A stretch of 64,000 bases of DNA from assembly GCF_029223525.1 (NCBI RefSeq), contig NZ_JARHTQ010000034.1:1-64000 (forward strand), read 5' to 3'. The stretch is from Streptantibioticus ferralitis. GTDB taxonomy: Bacteria > Actinomycetota > Actinomycetes > Streptomycetales > Streptomycetaceae. Below, one piece after another: positions 1 to 8,621 of this stretch; the stretch's first letter is position 1; the number at the start of each line of letters is the position of its first letter. The position numbers and the translations under genes were made by a program. The notes under the pieces were generated by a model that did no database searches, was not told the origin of the DNA, and was given only the letters and a program-made list of their open reading frames with translations.

Positions 1-4
1 ACAC

Positions 5-70
5 AGCGGCCGTTCTCTTGTACTTCGTGACTCGACATCTCGAAGCGTGGAGAACGGCCGCCTCCGCTGT
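5..70 (-). terminator. Strong hairpin downstream of the lectin gene
   Basis: An 11-bp perfect stem pairs 7-17 with 50-60, with an inner CTTCG/CGAAG stem (23-27/41-45) and an outer partial pairing (about 3-9 with 64-70). It lies 57 nt beyond the stop codon of the minus-strand lectin gene, so a factor-independent terminator without a U tract, common in Streptomyces, is the simplest reading. An inverted repeat belonging to an unseen element at the window edge is also possible. Confidence 0.5.
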
Positions 71-126
71 CCCGGAAAGAACCGCAGATCAGCAGGTCGG
101 GTGACCTGCGACGTTAAACGTCAAGC

Positions 127-744
127 TTAGGAAACCATGCTCCAGGTCTGGTACGTGTTCGAGTGGTTGCTACACGTGTAGCTGGCCGTGTTGTTCCACG
201 AGGGCGCGCCGAGGTCGTACAGCATGTTGTTCCAGTGGCCGGCCTGGCCTCGGTCCAGGCAGAGGATCTTCGGGCTGTCGCTGTTTTGCTGGTAGTTGGC
301 GAACTGGTAACTATTTGGGTTCGGGTTGGTGTTGCCCACCCAGGTCAGGTTCCACTGGTCGTGCCAGTCCTGGTAGTCGCAACTACCTGTCTTCCCCACG
401 TAATGCCAGTTGGACCAGACAGGGTCAAGCGCCATGTGCATACGATCGACCCGCAGGCATCGGCCGGTCTGCCGGTTCCTGATCTGGACTCTGTCGTAGT
501 AGTTGCCAACGTTCCCGGCGTAAGAAGTGACGTCCCACCGCTGGTAGTTCCCGCCATTGCAGTTCAAGACATACAGGTCCCCACTGTTGTTGCTGTCCAG
601 GCACTGACCATCGTTCTGGTCCTTGAGCTGGACGCTGTACTGGTAGGTGTTGGCCTGGGCCGTTCCCGCGGTGGCCAGCAGCCCGGCCATCGAGCCCAGG
701 GCAAGGACCCCGGCGCCCACCGCTGACTTGAGGTTGAACTTCAT
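127..744 (-). CDS. Secreted ricin-type beta-trefoil lectin-like protein
   Basis: A 205-aa protein with a Sec signal peptide (basic start MKFNLKS, hydrophobic core, TAQA cleavage region near residue 31). The mature part has repeated Gln-x-Trp motifs (YQRW, HDQW, YQTW) and paired cysteines, typical of ricin B carbohydrate-binding folds. It probably acts outside the cell by binding sugars; no catalytic domain is present. The start at 744 was chosen because GGAG lies about 6 nt upstream and the signal peptide begins there; the frame is open for 29 codons further up. About 170 bp upstream is a SARP-type direct repeat nearly identical to one between 4786 and 5171, which suggests control by the AfsR-like regulator. 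Confidence 0.8.
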   Translation of the reverse strand: MKFNLKSAVGAGVLALGSMAGLLATAGTAQANTYQYSVQLKDQNDGQCLDSNNSGDLYVLNCNGGNYQRWDVTSYAGNVGNYYDRVQIRNRQTGRCLRVDRMHMALDPVWSNWHYVGKTGSCDYQDWHDQWNLTWVGNTNPNPNSYQFANYQQNSDSPKILCLDRGQAGHWNNMLYDLGAPSWNNTASYTCSNHSNTYQTWSMVS

Positions 745-916
745 CTGCACTCCTTCGGGGGTGCCCGGTGACGGTATTGATGCGTCTGTTTTGCATTCAG
801 CTACACCACCGTCGTGGAACCGCTGCTGCATTGACCGAACGTTTCGTCGCTGTCCTGTGCGTTGTGCGGGAACGGCTGACCGCCCCGTGGAACGCTATGT
901 CCACGGGTCCTTTGGC

Positions 917-934
917 CGTCCTAGATTCGTCCTA
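917..934. promoter_or_regulatory. SARP-type heptamer direct repeat (copy 1)
   Basis: Two identical heptamers CGTCCTA separated by 4 bp (GATT), giving the 11-bp period of SARP operators. The surrounding 55 bp (about 893-947) is mostly identical to 5079-5132, more so on the lectin side. Read leftward, TAGGACG is followed after about 17 nt by CATAGC, a plausible -35/-10 arrangement driving the lectin gene. The DNA rightward of it is cut off by an IS end at 967. Confidence 0.6.
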
Positions 935-1272
935 GTACCAGGTCAGCCAGGGGGGCAGCGTTGTCCTGTGCCGTTCGGAAACTCGTTGTCGCTGGTCAAG
1001 CCGTGTACCTGTACTCGTTGATGGTGCCCTGAAGGACTCGGGTTCGTAGGAGTCGGTGAGTGGTCAGGTTGGCCACGGGTGTCGGCTGTTCCTGGGCGAG
1101 GGGTGGCAGCTGCCCTCGAGCGTGGTGCGGGCGATGACTGTTGTAGTGCTGGGCGTAGGCGTCGAGGACCTGCCGGGCGTGGGTCTCGTTCCAGATGAGG
1201 AGATGGTTAGGCTTGATTCAGTTTGACGGACATCCCAGATCAGGGGCCTCGGCCCCCGGAAGGATGTCTGTC

Positions 1273-1581
1273 ATGGAGAGCATGGGGCAGAAGAAGCCGC
1301 GTCCTCGCCGCTCGTTCACTTCGGAGTTCAAGGCCGAGATCGTCGAGCTGTGCCAGCGCGGTGACCGCTCGATCGGGCAGGTCGCCAAGGACTTCGAGCT
1401 GACCGAGACCGCGGTACGCCTGTGGGTCGCGCAGGCCGAGACCGACGCAGGCCAGCGGCCGGGTCTGACCAGTGATGAGAAAAAAGAACTTGCCCGTCTG
1501 CGCAGGGAGAACCGGCGCCTGCGCGAGGACGTAGAGGTCCTCAAGCGGGCCACGGCTTTCTTCGCGAAGGAGACCCGGTGA
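1273..1581 (+). CDS. IS3-family transposase OrfA
   Basis: About 102 aa with an N-terminal helix-turn-helix of the transposase_8 type (SFTSEFKAEIVELCQ onward, then RSIGQVAKDFEL) and a C-terminal leucine-zipper-like helix rich in Leu, Arg and Glu. In the IS3 family OrfA recognises the terminal repeats and is joined to OrfB by frameshifting or coupled translation. The ATG at 1273 is preferred because GGAAGG lies about 9 nt upstream; ATGs at 1264 and 1282 are alternatives. The stop overlaps the GTG of OrfB (GTGA). Confidence 0.85.
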   Translation: MESMGQKKPRPRRSFTSEFKAEIVELCQRGDRSIGQVAKDFELTETAVRLWVAQAETDAGQRPGLTSDEKKELARLRRENRRLREDVEVLKRATAFFAKETR

Positions 1582-2450
1582 ACGTGCACCCGTTCATCGA
1601 GGCGGAGAAGCGGGGCGGCCACAGCGTCAAGCGCGCCTGTGAGCTGCTGAAGGTCTCCCGGGCCGGCTTCTATCACCGCCACAGCGGCACGCCCGGCCCC
1701 CGCGCGGTCCGCGACGCGGAACTGACCGGGAAGATCACCGAAGTCCACCAGTCCTCACGCGGCACCTATGGCGTCCCGCGTATCCACGCGGTCCTCCAGC
1801 GAGAGGGCATGGTCTGCGGCCGCAGGCGCGTCGCCCGCCTCATAAGAGCCGTCGGCCTCGTCGGCCGCTACCGCAGGCGAGGGCATCGCACCACGGTCCC
1901 CGACCCCGGTGCATGCCTGCGTCCGGACCTGGTGACACGCGACTTCGAGCCCGACCCGGCAGCAGCCGACACCCGCTGGTGCGGCGATATCACCTACATC
2001 CCCACCGAGGAAGGATGGCTCTACCTGGCCACCGTCATCGACATCGGCTCCCGCCGCGTCGTCGGCTGGGCCACCGCCGACCACCTGCGCACGGGGCTCG
2101 TCATCGACGCCTTGCAAGCGGCCTGCACGCAGCGCCGCCCAGCCGCCGAGGTGATCTTTCATTCCGACCGCGGCTGCCAGTACACCAGTCACGAATTCGC
2201 GGCTTTCGCCCACGAGTTGGGCGTCCGGCTGTCCGTCGGCCGCACCGGACAGTGCTGGGACAACGCGCTCGCCGAGTCGTTCTTCGCCACCCTCAAAAGC
2301 GAACTTCCCTGCGACCGTCCCTGGCCCAGCCGCGCTACCGCGCGCGCCGCCATCTTCGAGTGGATCGAGAGCTGGTACAACCTGCGCAGGCTGCACAGCA
2401 GCCTCGGCTACCGCAGTCCCGCCGACTACGAGACCGCCCTCGCAGCCTGA
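1578..2450 (+). CDS. IS3-family transposase OrfB (DDE integrase)
   Basis: A 290-aa DDE recombinase with an N-terminal HTH_21-like region and an rve integrase core. The catalytic residues are in WCGDITYIP (first Asp), FHSDRGCQYTS (second Asp) and the CWDNALAESFFATLK stretch (Glu). It starts at a GTG overlapping the OrfA stop, so translation is coupled or a fusion is made by frameshift; the -1 frame upstream is open. Length and motif spacing are normal and nothing is missing. Confidence 0.9.
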   Translation: MNVHPFIEAEKRGGHSVKRACELLKVSRAGFYHRHSGTPGPRAVRDAELTGKITEVHQSSRGTYGVPRIHAVLQREGMVCGRRRVARLIRAVGLVGRYRRRGHRTTVPDPGACLRPDLVTRDFEPDPAAADTRWCGDITYIPTEEGWLYLATVIDIGSRRVVGWATADHLRTGLVIDALQAACTQRRPAAEVIFHSDRGCQYTSHEFAAFAHELGVRLSVGRTGQCWDNALAESFFATLKSELPCDRPWPSRATARAAIFEWIESWYNLRRLHSSLGYRSPADYETALAA

Positions 2451-3443
2451 CCAACACAACACCGGTGTCCGTCAAAGCGGAACAAGCTCAGGTCGAGTGC
2501 TTCGCGCCGAAGGGTGCCGATGACCCGTTCGCAGTGCGCGTTCATCCGAGGAGCCCGCGGAGCAGTCCTTACGACCTCGATGCCGTCGGCCGCGAAGACC
2601 GCGTCGAAAGACTCGGTGTACTTCGCGTCGCGGTCGCGGAGCAGGAAGCGTAGCGATTCGACCCGTAGGCCCAACTCGACGGCAAGGTTTCTCGCCTGCT
2701 GCACCGTCCAGCGCCCTGTGGGATGTGCGGTCACGCCAGCGATGTGTAGTCGGCGCGCGCCGTGTTCGAGGAACACCAGCGCGTACACCCGGCGCAGGTC
2801 GACCAGATCGATGTGGACAAAGTCGCAGGCGATGATGCCTTCGGCCTGCGCGGTCAGGAACTCGCGCCACGTCGGGCCGTTGCGGCGCGGGGCTGGATCG
2901 ATGCCCGCCGCGGTGAGGATCTCTCAGACCGTTGTCGAGCTAACCGGGTGCCCGAGCCGGACGAGTTCGCCCTGGATTCGTCGGCAACCCCAGCGCGGAT
3001 TCTCTTTGGCCAGCCGCAGCACGAGCGCCTTCACCGTGCTCGCGGTCGGTGGCCTGCCGGGCTTGCTGCGGCGCTCGCTGTAGTCCCACTTGTGCGCGAT
3101 CAGTCTTCGGTGCCACGTGAGCAGGGTCGCGGGCGTCACCGGGAACACCTGCGCCCACCGGTGCCGAGGGATCAGCGAGGATAGCGCTGCGAACCACACT
3201 CGATCCGCCGGCTCATACCGCACCGGGCCCGAGAGTTGCCTGCGCAGCACCGCGTTCTCGTGCCGGAGTACCAACACTCCGCATCCTTGGTCATGTCCCG
3301 CCGCAGCAGCACCGCAGGGACCGACAGCAGCTTCCGGGCCACCTTGTACACCAGTGAGACGATCACCGGGGCAGGGTTCCAGCAAGCTGTCTTGGCGCGC
3401 TAGACCGACCCCGAGCAGCAACGATGAGTTTTCGAACGGCACA

Positions 3444-3643
3444 AGCTGGTGCAGCAGGGCTGCAAGGAAGGCCCGGTCGCTTGCCTGGAACCGCACCCGT
3501 TGTCCGCTCAACTGCCGTTCCAGCACCGTGATCTGATGACGTAGTGCCAGGATCTCCACGTCCTTTTCCCGGTCGTTCATCGAAAGCAGTCCCAGCATCG
3601 CGAACGCGTTGGTCACAATCAGGTACGCCAGTCGCAGCAGCAC
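3444..3643 (-). pseudogene. Transposase N-terminal fragment, cut by the IS at 3443
   Basis: It begins LLRLAYLIVTNAFAML and continues through the EILALRHQITVLERQL coiled segment, matching the N-terminus of the intact transposase at 24365-25447. The reading runs straight into the right inverted repeat of the neighbouring IS at 3443 and the remaining roughly 300 residues are absent. This makes a three-level nest: IS3 element inside one IS, itself inside this transposase gene. Confidence 0.75.
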
Positions 3644-3659
3644 TGTTGATCACCATGCC

Positions 3660-4070
3660 GGGGTGATCGCAAGTCTCGCCAGTGTACCGACCGGGCGACA
3701 CGGTCGACATCCTACGAATCATCGCTCACCGCCTCTCACCAGGGCGGATGAGGTATCGGCAAGGGCGGGGCCGCCCCGGCGTCGACCGCCTGACCCGGGT
3801 GGTGGTCCACCTCGGCAGCTTCAGCCACCAGGACGTGCTCTGGGCCTCCCGCCAGGGCGGCGTCCACCTCCTAGCCCGCCGTCAGCTGCAGCGCTGGGCG
3901 GACGGCGCCACCCTGGACGACCTGGGCCTGTCCGGCCGACGCCTCCTCGCTGGTGCTCGACGTCCAGCCGGACGAGGGGCCCGCCTCGGTACGGCTGGAG
4001 CGGGAGGACACCCCGACGCACACGTCCCGGGTAGCGGTCGCCGCGACTGCTTCCCGTCCTGACCTGCGGA
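3660..4070. other. Unassigned stretch with degenerate coding signal
   Basis: No recognisable gene. One plus frame (3682-4062) and, further on, another (about 3926-4087, with the ADASSLVLDVQPDEGPASVR-like segment) each look protein-like for short stretches, as if a gene had been frameshifted. I recognise no domain in either piece. Confidence 0.3.
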
Positions 4071-4078
4071 GATTATGG

Positions 4079-4116
4079 AAATGGGCCCTCGTCTGAAGGC
4101 CCATTTAGACGAGGCC
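4079..4116 (-). terminator. Overlapping alternative hairpins downstream of the secreted-protein gene
   Basis: Hairpin A pairs AAATGGGCC (4079-4087) with GGCCCATTT (4098-4106), a perfect 9-bp stem. Hairpin B pairs CTCGTCT (4088-4094) with AGACGAG (4107-4113) and can extend through GGCC. The two cannot form together. The site is about 60 nt past the stop at 4178 of the minus-strand gene and probably terminates it. Confidence 0.5.
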
Positions 4117-4177
4117 GTACTCGGTCGCGGACGCGTCGGGGACGACTGTGATGGAACTGGCGACCTGGCCGACCAGC

Positions 4178-4786
4178 TTAGCAGCCTTCAGACCGGTGGC
4201 TGCTGTCGCTGTACCCACTGTTGAAGTTGTGATAGTTGCCGTGGAAATCGTGGTTGGTCAGGCACTTGGGGTATACGAATGGCGGAAAATGCAACACGCC
4301 ATGTGCCCAGGACAGATACACGTGCGGCATCGAGTAGAGGTAGCCGGAGCCGTCGATCGGAACCAAGTTGGAGGTCCAGAAGTCTCCGCTGATTTGCTGA
4401 TAGGCGCTGCTGTAGTACTTCTTGCCAGGCTGCTTGTGATTGACGTCTTCGATCCAGATAGAGCCGGGGCCAGAGTTGGTGATGGAACTGTCGCTCCAGT
4501 GCACTTCGGCATACATCATGCGGCAGCTGGGGATGTAACCGAGGTACAACACGCCAAGCGTGTCACCCGTGGTGGCTTTCAGGGTCGTTGGGACGCTGGC
4601 CATTTCCCGGTCGGATCCGCAAGACGCAGCCTGCGCCGGCGCCGTGCCCAGCACCCCTACTCCGGTGACCAGAGTCGCGGCCGCGAGCACCATGGAGAGC
4701 TTCTTCTTGAACTTCCGCCATCCAGGCGCGCTTGCGGACGAGCTGGCGGGGGTCGCACCTACGTTGGAAGCTGTGCGGAGTTTCAT
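4178..4786 (-). CDS. Secreted DUF2690-like protein
   Basis: A 202-aa protein with a long basic N-terminus (GWRKFKKKLS) and a signal peptide ending TAPAQA near residue 50, so it is probably exported. The mature part starts ASCGSD and contains ATTGDTLGVLYLGYIPSCR, which resembles the beta-strand core of DUF2690 proteins (a turn, a strand, then Cys-Arg). The rest is rich in Tyr, His and Ser. The start at 4786 follows AAAGGA; the frame is open further upstream without a better site. It is divergent from the AfsR-like SARP gene, with a SARP-type repeat in between. The biochemical function is unknown. Confidence 0.7.
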   Translation of the reverse strand: MKLRTASNVGATPASSSASAPGWRKFKKKLSMVLAAATLVTGVGVLGTAPAQAASCGSDREMASVPTTLKATTGDTLGVLYLGYIPSCRMMYAEVHWSDSSITNSGPGSIWIEDVNHKQPGKKYYSSAYQQISGDFWTSNLVPIDGSGYLYSMPHVYLSWAHGVLHFPPFVYPKCLTNHDFHGNYHNFNSGYSDSSHRSEGC

Positions 4787-5101
4787 CTGAATCCTTTCAG
4801 CAAAGGGTTGGAGAGGAACAGAGACCGGCGCGAATCGCACTGTTTTTTGTAGACCGCACCGTCGTGACCGGTAACCGTGCGTACGCGGGCCCGGCTTGAG
4901 GCCGGCGGTAGCGAGACCCCTGGATCCACGCAGTAACGCAGCGGTCACTCCCGCTCGCTTGGCATGCTCATCACTTGGATCTGGCCACCTCCCCTGGTCG
5001 CCTCAAGCGCGGAATCCGAAGGCACGCTCCGCAGGCGTTGCCCGCCCACTGGTCTTCGGTGAGCTCCGCTACGGCGACGCTATGGACACGGGTCCGTCGG
5101 C

Positions 5102-5119
5102 CGTCCTAGATTCGTCCTA
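5102..5119. promoter_or_regulatory. SARP-type heptamer direct repeat (copy 2)
   Basis: Heptamers CGTCCTA at 5102-5108 and 5113-5119, again with a GATT spacer. They lie 51 bp before the AfsR-like start and about 316 bp before the divergent secreted-protein gene. Conservation with copy 1 extends mainly toward the secreted-protein side. This suggests the regulator binds here and controls the divergent gene, itself, or both. Confidence 0.65.
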
Positions 5120-5170
5120 ATGCGAGGTCGGCCGAGGGATCGGCGCTGATCGTCAAGTGCCGGGGGGTAC

Positions 5171-8104
5171 ATGAGATTCGGCGTGCTGGGGCCGTTACAC
5201 GCCCAGATCACCGGGCGCGAGGTCCGGCTCGACGGACCACGGCAGGCCAAGATGCTGGCTGCGCTCCTGGTCGAGGCCAACAACCTCGTCGCCATGGAAC
5301 GGCTGGTAGCCGTGATGTGGGACGGGAAAGCACCCACCACCGCGGTCCGTCAGGTCCAGGACGCTCTGTGCGGGCTGCGCCGCAACCTCGCCGCGTGCGG
5401 AGCACCCGGCTCCTTGATCAGCACGCGGCGCGGCGGCTACCAGATCCACCTGACCGTCAATCAGCTCGACCTACTGGAGTTCGACCGCGAGCGGCACCTC
5501 GCCGAACGGCACAAGGCCCCGTTCGAGACAGCTGTCGCGCTGCGGCGCGCGCTGACCTGCTGGCGCGGTAACGCCCTGGTCGACATCTCCAGCCGGGTCC
5601 TGGAGCTCGATGCGGCACGGCTGAACGAGAGGCGCGCGGCCACCCACAAACTGTGCCTGAGCATCGAACTCGACCTGGGGCGTCATCGTGAGGTCATCGA
5701 GGAGCTGACCGCCCTGCTACGCGAGCACCCCTACGACGAGCAAGTCGCAGAACACTTGATGGTCGCCCTCTACCGGTGCCGGCGACAAGGCGAGGCGCTG
5801 CAGGTGTACGAGCGACTGCGCCGGACACTGGCAGGCGAACTCGGCGTCGACCCCACCCCGCCGATCCAGGCGCTGCATCTGCGCATCCTGGCCGCCGATC
5901 CCGCCCTGGCGGTCCCTGTCCCGGCGAGCGATCCCTCGGACACACGACCGGAAAGCCCTGGCCCAGCGGCCACCGAACCGGTTATGGCGATGCCGGTGCG
6001 CCAACTGCCGCTCGATGTACCCGACTTCGTGGGTCGAGCCGACGCGCTGGCCGAGGTCGCCCGATTGCTCGACGGGTCGGCGCCGAACCGGGCCCCGGTG
6101 GCCGTCGTCGTGGGCGGTCCCGGTGTCGGCAAGTCCTGTCTGGTGACGCACGCCGCGCGGCTGGCGAGCGCCACCTTCCCCGACGGCCAGCTCTACCTCA
6201 ACCTCGCCGCGACATCGCACGAGCCGCGGGACCCGGCGCTGATGCTGGCCGAGGCGCTGCGGGCACTTTCGATCGCCGGCAGCGCGATTCCGAACGGCCT
6301 GTCTGAACGGGCCGCGCTCTACCGTTCGTTGCTGGTGGACCGCCGGATGCTGGTGGTGCTGGACGATGCCGGTCACGCCGATCAAGTGCTGCCGTTGCTG
6401 CCCGGGGCCGACGGCTGTGCCGTGTTGATCACCAGCCGCAATCTGCTGACGCAACTTCCCGGCGCCCGGCACATCGACCTGGACGTGCTGAGCCCGGCAG
6501 AGGCGCGGGAGTTGTTCACCGGCATTGTCGGGCGGCGGCGGGTCGAGCGGGAACCGGCGCAGGCCGACGCGATCCTCGACTGCTGCGGCAACTTGCCGCT
6601 GGCGATCCGTATCGCCGGCGCCAAGCTCACCGGCCGGCCGGCTTGGTCGCTGCGGGTGCTGCGGGAACGGATCGAGGATGAGTCCCGGCGGCTGGCCGAG
6701 CTGAGGATCGGGGACCTCAGCGTACGAGCCAGCGTCGAACTGAGCCTACGGCTGCTGCCGGCCGACGCGGTGCGCGCACTGAGCCTGCTGGGTCTGCTCG
6801 GCGCCTATACCCTGCCCGGCTGGGTGGTCGGCCCGCTACTGGACCGCTCGGACGCCGAGGAGGTGCTGGACACCCTCGTCGACGCCAGCCTGGTGCGGCT
6901 CACCGCCACCGACGCCATCGGCCAGCCGCGCTACCGGCTGCACGACCTGATCAGGACCTGTGCAGTGGAGATCGCCGCCCAGCTGCCGGCGGCGGACAAG
7001 CGGAACGCGATCATCCGGGTGCTGTCCGCCTGGCTCGATCTGGCCGGGCGCGGCACTGATCGGCTGCCGGCCGGGTTGCTGGTCGGCGAGCCCGGTTCGG
7101 CGCCGCGCCTGTCGCTGCCCGATGCGGTCGTGGACCGGCTGATGGCCGACCCGGTCGGCTGGTTCGACGCGGAACGCGACACCCTGCTCGGCGCGGTGAA
7201 ACTGGCTGTGGACTGGGGATTGGACGAGTTGGCCTGGGAGCTGGCGGCCAGCCCGGTGACCTATTACGACCACCGGTGTCTGTATCAGGACTGGGAGCAC
7301 GGGCACCGGCTCGCGTTGGACACGGCCGAGGCCGCTGGCAACGTGCGCGGCGCATCGGTGCTGCTGCGAGGTCTTGGCCAACTGCACATTTACCGAGACG
7401 AGTTCGACGGGGCGACCCGTGCCCTGGAGTCCTCTGTCGCGCTGTGCCAGGACGGCGAGGACAAGCGCGGCGAGGCGTTGTCGGTGGCGATGCTGGGCAC
7501 GGTCAGCCGGGTGCAGGGCCGTGACGACGAAGCCGTCGAGCGTGTCGAGCAGGCGCTGGCCATCGCGGTCGGTGAGAGCGACCGGCACCTCGAAGCGTAC
7601 CTGTCCTGTTCGATGGCAGTGATGCGGCTCATGCAGGGCGAACTCGACGAGGCGCAGTCCTACTTCGGCGAGGCCTTGCGCCAGGCCAAGGCGCTCGACG
7701 ACGGGCATCGGGTGGCGGTCGTGCTGCGGCGGTTCAGCCGGCTGCACGACCGGCGCGGTGATCCGGGCGAGGCGCTGCGCTGCCTATGGCAGGCGTTGGC
7801 CACCTTCGAGAAACTCGCCGACGAGCGGTGCGCCGCGTACACGCTGCTGGAAGTCGGCCGCGTGTACGCCGGTCAGCACGACCGGGACCGGGCGAGCCCG
7901 GCGTTGCAGCGCGCGGCGGACCTGTTCCACCGGCACGGCGACCGTCAGGACGAGGCCGCGTGCTGGCAACTGATCGGCGACCTGGACGACGTCGCCGGCG
8001 TCCACGACCTGGCGCGCCAGCACCACGGGCGGGCGCTGCGGCTGTGGCAGACGATCGACGACATGAACCAGACGAAGGCTCCAGCGCGACCATCATCGCC
8101 GTGA
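5171..8104 (+). CDS. AfsR-like SARP transcriptional regulator with NB-ARC and TPR domains
   Basis: A 977-aa protein. Residues 1-90 form an OmpR-type winged helix, followed to about 250 by the bacterial transcriptional activator domain (ending EYERLRR-like, ELGVDPTPPIQALH). From about 290 an NB-ARC/STAND ATPase follows, with Walker A GGPGVGKS and Walker B MLVVLDDAG. The last 300 residues are TPR-like helices. This is the architecture of AfsR, a global activator that binds heptamer repeats and opens promoters in an ATP-dependent way. The start ATG follows GGGGGG. The direct repeat at 5102-5119 sits just upstream, consistent with autoregulation and control of the flanking secreted proteins. No lesion is visible. 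Confidence 0.88.
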   Translation: MRFGVLGPLHAQITGREVRLDGPRQAKMLAALLVEANNLVAMERLVAVMWDGKAPTTAVRQVQDALCGLRRNLAACGAPGSLISTRRGGYQIHLTVNQLDLLEFDRERHLAERHKAPFETAVALRRALTCWRGNALVDISSRVLELDAARLNERRAATHKLCLSIELDLGRHREVIEELTALLREHPYDEQVAEHLMVALYRCRRQGEALQVYERLRRTLAGELGVDPTPPIQALHLRILAADPALAVPVPASDPSDTRPESPGPAATEPVMAMPVRQLPLDVPDFVGRADALAEVARLLDGSAPNRAPVAVVVGGPGVGKSCLVTHAARLASATFPDGQLYLNLAATSHEPRDPALMLAEALRALSIAGSAIPNGLSERAALYRSLLVDRRMLVVLDDAGHADQVLPLLPGADGCAVLITSRNLLTQLPGARHIDLDVLSPAEARELFTGIVGRRRVEREPAQADAILDCCGNLPLAIRIAGAKLTGRPAWSLRVLRERIEDESRRLAELRIGDLSVRASVELSLRLLPADAVRALSLLGLLGAYTLPGWVVGPLLDRSDAEEVLDTLVDASLVRLTATDAIGQPRYRLHDLIRTCAVEIAAQLPAADKRNAIIRVLSAWLDLAGRGTDRLPAGLLVGEPGSAPRLSLPDAVVDRLMADPVGWFDAERDTLLGAVKLAVDWGLDELAWELAASPVTYYDHRCLYQDWEHGHRLALDTAEAAGNVRGASVLLRGLGQLHIYRDEFDGATRALESSVALCQDGEDKRGEALSVAMLGTVSRVQGRDDEAVERVEQALAIAVGESDRHLEAYLSCSMAVMRLMQGELDEAQSYFGEALRQAKALDDGHRVAVVLRRFSRLHDRRGDPGEALRCLWQALATFEKLADERCAAYTLLEVGRVYAGQHDRDRASPALQRAADLFHRHGDRQDEAACWQLIGDLDDVAGVHDLARQHHGRALRLWQTIDDMNQTKAPARPSSP

Positions 8105-8182
8105 CCTAGCTGACGCTGTGCGTGCCGAGACAACGTCGCCCAAGAACTCGACCTGGCCCTTCGCCGGGCAGCTCTGCGCCTG

Positions 8183-8480
8183 CCGGAAACCTCATCCACG
8201 CAGGTCAAGCAGCGTGTTGATACTCGTGGATGACTCCCGTAGCGCTTCAAAATGGCTTCACCGGTTGTGAACTGGGGTTTCGTTGGTGGTCAGCTTGCTC
8301 GGTGGTGTTCGTTGATGAGGCCTGTGGCAGGCAGCCTGTCGTCGTTCGATCCGAGCTGTCGGTGGCGGTACGACGTTCGGGGCATCGAAGGGCGCGAGCT
8401 GGGTTCGGCATTGGTGGAGCCGGTGGCTGTTGAAGAGACGGGTGTAGCTGCTCGTACGGGAGGGTCCAGTCGACGCTGAG
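8183..8480 (-). pseudogene. Transposase C-terminal remnants (two overlapping relics)
   Basis: At 8207-8250 the minus strand reads TGVIHEYQHAA then stop, the C-terminus shared by the integrase-core transposases here. Just beyond it (about 8305-8480) a degenerate stretch reads LINEHHRAS then stop, preceded by YEQLHPSLQQ-like residues matching the H-x-x-H-R-P/S-L region. The IS-end-like sequence (CCGGAAACCTC..GCAGGTCAAGC) abuts at 8183. These are scars of two insertions. Confidence 0.55.
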
Positions 8481-8621
8481 ATGTGGTCCAAGGCCCAGCG
8501 GCTGGCGAGTGCGGCGCGTGATGCTTTCTACGAGGGCGCGCGACGTGACCTCGGCATCGCGGGAGATCCGCCGCCCTCGGGGGACTGGCCACGGCAGTGG
8601 CGGACCGAGCTCTCTGGGTGA
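8481..8621 (+). pseudogene. Short coding-like C-terminal fragment, unknown family
   Basis: The frame closes with a segment beginning MWSKAQRLASAARDAFYEGA and ending WPRQWRTELSG. Codon use is typical of the genome. The frame can be read upstream to a TAG near 8445, so this looks like the tail of a lost gene, truncated by the IS scars to its left. Family not recognised. From 8622 to 8867 I see nothing. Confidence 0.35.

Larger units (their letters stand above)
1208..2490 (+). mobile_element. IS3-family insertion sequence, complete
   Basis: A 1283-bp element with imperfect terminal inverted repeats (left 1208-1233, right 2466-2490, sharing TTTGACGGACA). It is flanked by a 3-bp target duplication GGT (1205-1207 and 2491-2493), confirmed by comparison with the uninterrupted sister IS at 17580-17590. 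Two overlapping ORFs, OrfA and OrfB, fill it. Both frames are intact and the duplication is exact, so this is a recent and possibly mobile insertion. Confidence 0.92.
996..3366 (-). pseudogene. Broken integrase-core transposase (IS copy 1)
   Basis: Homologous along its length to the intact 361-aa transposase at 17381-18466. Three lesions are visible: an IS3-family insertion (1208-2490) in the C-terminal third, a TGG to TGA nonsense change near 2924 at the Trp of the TTVWEIL motif, and a frameshift near 3280 in the N-terminal part. The catalytic segment around FLLRDRDAKY and the RMNAHCER glutamate is intact but separated from the rest. The C-terminus ends in NEYRYTA before the stop at 996-998. 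It is not expected to be active. Confidence 0.85.
967..3443 (-). mobile_element. Integrase-core insertion sequence, copy 1 (interrupted)
   Basis: The ends match the inverted repeats of the intact copy at 17352-18543, starting TGTGCCGTTCGGAAACTC on the left and the complement on the right. Without the inserted IS3 element and its 3-bp duplication the element is about 1191 bp, against 1192 bp for the intact copy. No target duplication flanks it: the left side is a SARP promoter region and the right side another transposase gene. This suggests recombination or deletion after insertion. Confidence 0.8.

Noticed and set aside
163-726. Plus-strand frame opposite the lectin gene
   Set aside because: Pure antisense of a gene with clear signal peptide and ribosome site; no domain.
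1480-1486. A6G slippery heptamer in OrfA as the IS3 frameshift site
   Set aside because: The codon phase is wrong for a -1 slip (AAA AAA G instead of A AAA AAG), and a shift there would remove the OrfA leucine zipper.
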